Source of the DNA: Macrobrachium rosenbergii
Lineage: Eukaryota > Arthropoda > Malacostraca > Decapoda > Palaemonidae
NCBI RefSeq assembly: GCF_040412425.1
Contig: NC_089781.1
Span: 50,247,227-50,311,226 of the forward strand
Direction of reading: 5' to 3'
DNA length: 64,000 nucleotides
Both the position numbers and the translations under genes were made by a program. Shown piece by piece: positions 58,353-64,000 of this stretch. Positions within the stretch are counted from its first letter, which is position 1. Every line of letters starts with the position of its first letter. Under the pieces are notes generated by a model. That model saw nothing but the letters and a program-made list of their open reading frames with translations, was not told the origin of the DNA and made no database searches.

Positions 58353-60570
58353 CCCTTAAACGTCGACTGGACGTATCGTATGTCGACTAAAATTGTCTGT
58401 TGAGTGCCGAGTGGATGTACCATACGTTGACTACAAAAAATTTCAACCTTCGGTCAACTTTGACTCAACCGAAATGGTCGAAAAACGCAATTGTAAGCTA
58501 AAACTCTCACATTCTAGTAATATTCAATCATTTACCTTCATTTTGCAACAAATTGGAAGTCTCTAGCACAATATTTCAATTTATGGTGAATTTTTGAAAA
58601 AACTTTCTCCTTACCTCCGCTCGGTAACTCGACCGAAAATTTCAAATTCTTTCATCATTTTGTCGTAATGTTTGCACCGGTTTATATTAGTTGTTACATA
58701 AAGTTTTATGTATGGAAATGTGCACAATTTCATGTAGAATACAACAGAAAATAACTCATGGTTGTAGCTTCTACCAGTTTTGAAATATTTCCATATAAAT
58801 CACGATAAGTGCCGAAATTTCAACCTTCGGTCAACTTTAACTCGACCGAAATGGTCGAAAAACACAATTGAAAGCTAAAACTCTTACATTCTAGTAATAT
58901 TCAGTCATGTACCTTCATTTTGCAACAAATTGGAAGTCTCTAGCACAATATTTTGATTTATCGTGAATTTTGAAAAAACTTTTTTCCTTACGTCCATGTA
59001 ACTCTGCCGAACATCTCAGAAATTCTTTTGCCACTTTGTCGTAATGTTTGCACCGGTTTATATTAGTCCGTTACACAAAGTTTTATATATGGAAATGTGC
59101 ACAATTTTATGTAGAATACAACAGAAAATAACTCATGGTTGTAGCTTTTATCAGTTTTGAAATATTTCCATATAAACCACGATAAGTGCCAAAATTTCAA
59201 GCTTCGGTCAACTTTAACTCAACCGAGATGGTTGAAAAGCTCAATTGTAAGCTAAAACTCTAACATTCTAGTAATATTCAATCATGTACCTTCATTTTGC
59301 AACAAACTGGAAGTCTCTAGCACAATATTTTGATTTATGGTGAATTTTTGAATAAAAAACTTTTTCCTTACGTCCGCGTGCAGTAACTCAGCCGAACATC
59401 TCGGAAATTCTTTCGTCACTTTGTCGTAATGTTTGCACCGGTTTATATTAGTCGTTATATAAAGTTTTATATATGGAAATGTGCGCAATTTCATGTAGAA
59501 TACAACAAAAAATAACTCATGGTTGTATCTTTTATCAGTTTTGAAATATATTTTCATATAAATCAAGATGTGCCAAAATTTCAACCTTCGGTCAAATTTA
59601 ACTCGACCGAAATGATCGAAAAACGCAATTGTAAGCTAAAAATCTTACATTCTAGTAATATTAAATCATGTACCTTCAATTTGCAACAAACTGGAAGTCT
59701 CTAGCATAATATTTCGATTTATGGTGAATTTTTGAAAAAAACGTTTTCCTTACGTCCGCGCGGTAATTCGGCCGAACGTCTCAGAAATTCTTTAGTCACT
59801 TTGTCGTAATGTTTGCACCGTTTTATTTTAGTCGTTAGATAAAGTTTTATATATGGAAATATGCACAATTTCATGTAGAATACAACAAAAAATAACTCAT
59901 GGTTGTAGCTTTTATCATTTTGAAATATTTTCATATAAATCAAGATAAATAGAAAAAATTCTACTTTCGGTCAACTTCAACTCGACCGAAATGGTCGAAA
60001 ACTGCAATTGTAAGCTAAAACACTTACAGTCTAGTAATATTCAATCAATTACCTTCATTTTGAAACAAACGGGAAGTCTCTAGCACAATATTTCGATTTA
60101 TAGTGAATTTTAAAAAAAACTTTTTTTTTAAGTCCGCGCATTACGAATTCATGCATCATTTTGTGATAATATTTTCTCTGTGTTGCTTTGATCGTTTTAC
60201 AATTTGTTATATACCAAAATCATTGCAATTTAGTGTACAATACAAAGAAAAAAAATAACTCGTTAGCTTTAACCGTTTTGCTCACAGTGTGATTTGTATA
60301 CAATTATATATGAAATTTTTTTTTCACGGTCATATATTTCAATATTTGTATATTATACTGATATTTTTTCATTTCTGATGGTTGCATACTAAACTTCAGG
60401 CAATGACAAAAAAAAGGAGCCAAAAATGAACTCTTAATCTTAAAAACTAAGCGTGCTGTGATTTTTTGAGGAAAAAAAAAAAAAAAAAAAAAATCCGTTT
60501 CAGCGCTAACTCCCGAACGCCGCCGGCATACGACAGACACTTTTGTAAATAGAGGCTCGGCGTTACAGGG
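58353..60570. mobile_element. TTAA-flanked (piggyBac-like) element with ~380 bp satellite (family 1), complete, 2.2 kb
   Basis: TTAA at 58349-58352 and 60571-60574. Ends are CCCTTAAACG and, inverted, CCCTGTAACG (8 of 10). About 4.6 units of the ~378 bp satellite follow: CTCTAGCA at 58561, 58938, 59315, 59699 and 60078. The right ~450 bp is unique and ends in a GC-richer segment (CCGAACGCCGCCGGC). Same family as 1-2125, opposite orientation. No transposase. Confidence 0.85.
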
Positions 60571-60631
60571 TTAAGTGTAGATATATTTTGAATGGCAGTT
60601 ACAGTATTTATATATCTTTTATTAAATTACC

Positions 60632-61777
60632 CCTTAAGGGACGGCATAATTTATCAATGTGCAGCACCCCAGACCGGGGAAACTTTGAGGTCGGCAAAAT
60701 AAAAAAAAATTACATCAATAGAAAGAGAATGCCACGTACATTCACGCTGTATAAATAAAAAAATTTTTAAACATTTTCCCTACCTTCCACGAGAAGTTGA
60801 AAATGACTACAGTAAACACCCCATATTCGCGTTCTCATGGTTCGCGGACTCACGCATTCGCGGGTTTCTCTGTGGAACATATCTAGCCATAATTCGCGGA
60901 AAATTCACCCATTCGCGGTATTTTTCACTGAGAAATATTCACTAATTAGTGTATTGTCATATAATTTTCATGAATAAATGCACTTTTTGTGATAAAACTA
61001 TTAAAATACTCAGGTACAAGCATTTTTACAGGGTTTTTCTTGGTTTAAGCTATCAAAATGGGCAGTTCTAAGTGTTTTTAGATGGGTTTTAAGCATTCGC
61101 GGATTCGACCTATTCGCAGGGGGGGTGTGGGACACATCCCCCGCGAAAACAGGGGGTTCACTGTATTTACAATCCCTTGTGGGGCCTCATTTACAAGACA
61201 ATCGTAAATTTTACCAACGTATATGTTTTTTTCTGATAAATAAATTTGTTGTATTTTGTCAAATTAATATTACTGCTCACACAATATCAAAACAGATAAG
61301 AAATAAAAGCAGTAACAAATTTTTTGCATATTTGTTGTAAAATATTCACGTAAATTTACGAGAAGGAAGATTCAATAACTTTTTTTTTTTACTTTTACAC
61401 ATGCTTTTTCTAATATTTCTTTGCAATTTTCTTTGTAAAATTACATTTACAACCGACATACTATCGTAAAAAAACAAAAAACAAAAAACAACAGCAGCCC
61501 CTTCGTATATTTACAAGCAAATTTACAAAAAGACTCATGTGAGAGAAATGCAGTACTTTCCCCCTTGAAGTCACAAACATTACTGATACTGGCCGACTCT
61601 CACGTCTGTATAAAAGTTGCCATTAGTAATTTATGCATACAGAAGTATTGGCACCTTTGTTTCGAATCATTATTACCATAAAAGTGGTGCGTAATTCTGC
61701 TTCACACTGAAGTGCAATCTGTCCACCTCCCCAAACCTGTTTTACTTCACACTGAGACTCAATCCATCCACTAAGGG
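60632..61777. mobile_element. Possible third TTAA-type element
   Basis: Starts after TTAC (60628-60631) with CCCTTAAGGGACGG. It ends before TTAA (61778-61781), and its inverted end is CCCTTAGTGGATGG (11 of 14 identical). The left target would need one substitution. It overlaps a larger inverted-repeat structure, so the boundaries may be coincidental. Confidence 0.3.
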
Positions 61778-62520
61778 TTAATAAACAATAAAGTTATCAA
61801 TCAAATTCAATGAAACTTGGCCCGTAATCCATTCTAATGTATCCACGTAAGCTGACAAAATTTGGTTGATGTAGGTCAATTTTTTAAAAATTTGGTGTTT
61901 AGTGTGCACTTCCCCTTAGAGGCTCATTTGTATTTCTGTATGAAGAAAATTACAAATTTATAACAGACTGTCACCTGTTCAGCTTGTCTCTTGACACCTT
62001 GTGGATGGGTAACATACATATACATTATGTTTACTTATAGCTTTGGGGTGGATTCCAGGAGACACACAAATATGTTCAAGATTTCATGCCATACAGTTTG
62101 AACGAATTTTGCAGGAAAAGTGTTCACACCACTTCCATGGGCCATAAATGACTCATGGCAACTTTTACCCAACTCTAATAGCTAGTCAGTACAACAGAGA
62201 GATCAGTTTGCCTTGAGATGTTATAGGGGATTATTTTTAAAACAGTTAAACCAGGGAATGCTGTCCAAAATTCCTATCCAATGACGCCTTGTAAATATTT
62301 TACAATAAATATACTCAGAATTTGTTACTAACTTTAGTTCTTATCTGTTATGATATTGTACGAGCAATTATAATTTTACAAAATAAAATAAAAAAATATT
62401 AGAAAAACTTGTAACTTAGTAAAGCTGGCATATTTTTACAACTGTCTTTTGAAAAAGAGGCCCCGCACAGAGTTGGAAATATTAACTTTCAACTTCCCCT
62501 GAAAGGTACATAAAATTTTT
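60760..62520. repeat. Large imperfect inverted repeat (foldback)
   Basis: Left arm (about 60760-61360, less the MITE) pairs with the right arm (about 62280-62520) in inverse orientation. Matching blocks: GAGAAGTTGAAA with GGGAAGTTGAAA, GTGGGGCCTC with GTGCGGGGCCTC, CACAATATCAAAACAGATAA with ACAATATCATAACAGATAA, and AGTAACAAATT with TTGTAAAATATT in both arms. The loop is about 0.9 kb. No coding capacity. The whole may be an old foldback transposon. Confidence 0.65.
60810..61163. mobile_element. 354 bp Tigger-type MITE
   Basis: TA at 60808-60809 and 61164-61165. Ends are CAGTAAACACCCCATATTCG and, inverted, CAGTGAACCCCCTGTTTTCG. The interior is rich in TTCGCGG words. It sits in only one arm of the large inverted repeat; the other arm shows the empty TA site. 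Confidence 0.85.
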
Positions 62521-62640
62521 TAGAATTATTTTTCTTACACCATGTACATGTTGTAACAATTGGTTGTTATTAGGTTGAAATAATCTTTACAATTGTTCCA
62601 TTGTTTCTCCTACCCTCCAGTGTTTGTCGTCTAGGTGACA
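61782..62640. other. Loop and right arm region, no gene seen
   Basis: AT-rich. Apart from the right arm of the inverted repeat, nothing is recognised. Confidence 0.5.
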
Positions 62641-62779
62641 AGGTGATGTCTGTCACGGAGTGAGCAACAGCAATATTCAGGTTCTGGAGGGCGATCTCAG
62701 TTACGAAGGCAACAGCAGCATGGTTGAATGGCAGTAATGGAGCAGCGGGAAGTCACTTTGTTGGGTAACAGGTGTGATG

Positions 62780-63030
62780 AACCTGTTGACTTCGACGGGA
62801 GGATGACGACTCTCTGTCTGTGTGCGTGTAATGGCTTCTTCATTGGTAGCAGCATGGATGGGTCTGTGGTACCTGTTTGACTTTGATGGGAGGATGAGGA
62901 CCTCTCCATCTCTCTCTGTGTAATGGTGTCTTTATTGGTAGCAGCATGGACGGGTCTGTGGTACTTGATCACTTCAACGGGAGGATGAGGACCTCCCTGT
63001 GTGTGTGTTATGGCCTCTTCAGTAACAGCT
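62780..63030. repeat. ~93 bp minisatellite, about 2.7 units
   Basis: Units begin (GACTT/CACTT)(C/T)(G/A)A(C/T)GGGAGGATGA at about 62787, 62879 and 62971. They share ATTGGTAGCAGCATGGA(T/C)GG and GTCTGTGGTAC. The apparent minus-strand frame is an artefact of the repeat. Confidence 0.85.
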
Positions 63031-63068
63031 TGATTTTTTATTTGTCTATTTTGTTGTTTTAATTATGA

Positions 63069-63555
63069 TTTTTCATTACATTATTATAACTGTGGTGTTG
63101 AGCAGTGTATGGGTCTGATAACAGTATTTATGCTGCTGCTTTATTATTTATGATTTATTATGCTGCCTATTTGTGTCATAATTGTTATTGTTTATGCTGT
63201 CTGTAGGATTGCCTAATTTTGATGTTATGATTTTTCATTACATTATTATACAGGCAGTCCCCAGTTATCGGTGGGGGTTCCATTCTGAGGGTGTGATGAT
63301 AACCGAAAATCACCACAAACCAAAAATCACCCAATTTTGGCGCTTTTTCAGCCATTTTTGGGGCTTATTGGCGCCTCTGTTAGGTATGTATTGGTGCAAA
63401 TACCCAATTATCGATGCCGATAAGCAGAAATCAGCGATTTTTGTCGCTAAACAAGCACCGTAAAACCAGATCGCCGTTAACTGAGCCCACCGTTAACCGG
63501 GGACTGCCTGTAATTGTGGTGTCAAGCGGTGTATGGCTCTGATGACAATATTATG
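63069..63555. repeat. Direct duplication, second copy split by a MITE
   Basis: TTTTTCATTACATTATTATA followed by (A/-)(A/C)TGTGGTGTTGAGCAGTGTATG occurs at 63069-63130. It recurs at 63230-63250 plus 63511-63555, with the MITE at 63251-63510 between the two halves. Confidence 0.8.
63251..63510. mobile_element. 260 bp TA-flanked MITE (CAGGCAGTCCCCGG family)
   Basis: TA at 63249-63250 and 63511-63512. Ends are CAGGCAGTCCCCAGTTATCG and, inverted, CAGGCAGTCCCCGGTTAACG. Interior of GCCGATAA-like words. The duplicated flanking sequence supplies the empty site. Confidence 0.95.
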
Positions 63556-64000
63556 GTATGATTTCTTGTTATGGATTTGTCTATCATTTCCTTTACAGGT
63601 TGTAAGTACTATTATTTTTGTTACTTGATCATTTTGTGTTTTTGCCACCCAAACCTGATCTCACTTGTAAATACTTTAATGCAAATTAATTTGTATAATA
63701 AATTGGTATTATGATAATTTGACTGTTTTGTTCAGTCCTCCTCGTTATTTAATCTCACCTTCTGTCAGTCATTCCAGCCCAATTTCATGTTTTTATTTTG
63801 AACATGCTGGTCTCAATTGACGAGGCCATCACAATATGCATCTCTTCCTATTTCCACTGATGAGTGCTTTTTTTTAATTGGCCATCATTAAATTTAGCCC
63901 GATCTAGGGGCGTGCTTAATATATATTTAGCCTGGACTGTGAGAGAGTTGTCACTGTCACAATTGTAACATAGGGCTGGCATGTTACTGTTTCTCCCAGT
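63556..64000. other. Unassigned right edge
   Basis: AT-rich. No gene, terminal repeat or tandem structure recognised. Confidence 0.4.

Overview
This is a eukaryotic window made almost entirely of transposable elements and simple repeats. Nothing in it is bacterial. The mix fits an arthropod, most likely a decapod crustacean: Tigger/pogo transposons and many TA-flanked MITEs, Jockey-type LINEs, DIRS-like tyrosine-recombinase retrotransposons, a Ty3/Gypsy element, hAT and mariner relics, and long (AT)n and (GA)n tracts. The taxon is inferred from family mix, not from a marker gene. Nearly every coding region is broken by stops or frameshifts. The only candidate host-gene feature is one short exon with good splice sites (15962-16097, minus strand).

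Layout. 1-2125 is the right end of a TTAA-flanked element carrying a ~380 bp satellite. 2130-9993 holds two consecutive copies of a composite Tigger. In each, a transposase gene on the minus strand sits head-to-head with a short, core-deleted partner on the plus strand, separated by a ~0.75 kb shared 5' region with CCAAT boxes in both orientations. 9996-16500 has a 122 bp foldback, a Jockey relic (A), mariner and jerky/Tigger fragments, long AT tracts and the candidate exon. 16751-25269 is a two-ORF Jockey-type LINE (B), split by a 2.9 kb TTAA element (18157-21070) whose removal restores the reading frame. 25265-30420 is a decayed DIRS element (E1) with nested TA elements. 30596-31970 is a mariner/Tc1-like element. 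33900-42511 holds two head-to-tail Jockey copies (D and C) with nested insertions. 42512-46500 is a second DIRS element (E2), which keeps tyrosine-recombinase residues and is split by a hAT fragment.

46506-58352 is a Ty3/Gypsy element. Its 5' LTR is interrupted by a MITE, AT tracts and a complete 3.07 kb Tigger (47786-50857). Its pol order is unusual: RT, RNase H, an OTU-like cysteine-protease segment, a retropepsin-like protease, then integrase. 58353-60570 is a second copy of the first satellite-bearing TTAA family, inserted in the 3' LTR. 60632-64000 holds a large imperfect inverted repeat, MITEs and a minisatellite, with no recognised gene.

The elements form a layered record of insertions, often with the empty site still visible. 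Most valuable for follow-up are the Gypsy with OTU and displaced protease, the head-to-head Tigger composite, the TTAA elements carrying ~380 bp satellites, and the candidate host exon. All calls come from reading the sequence and translated frames by eye. No database search was run.
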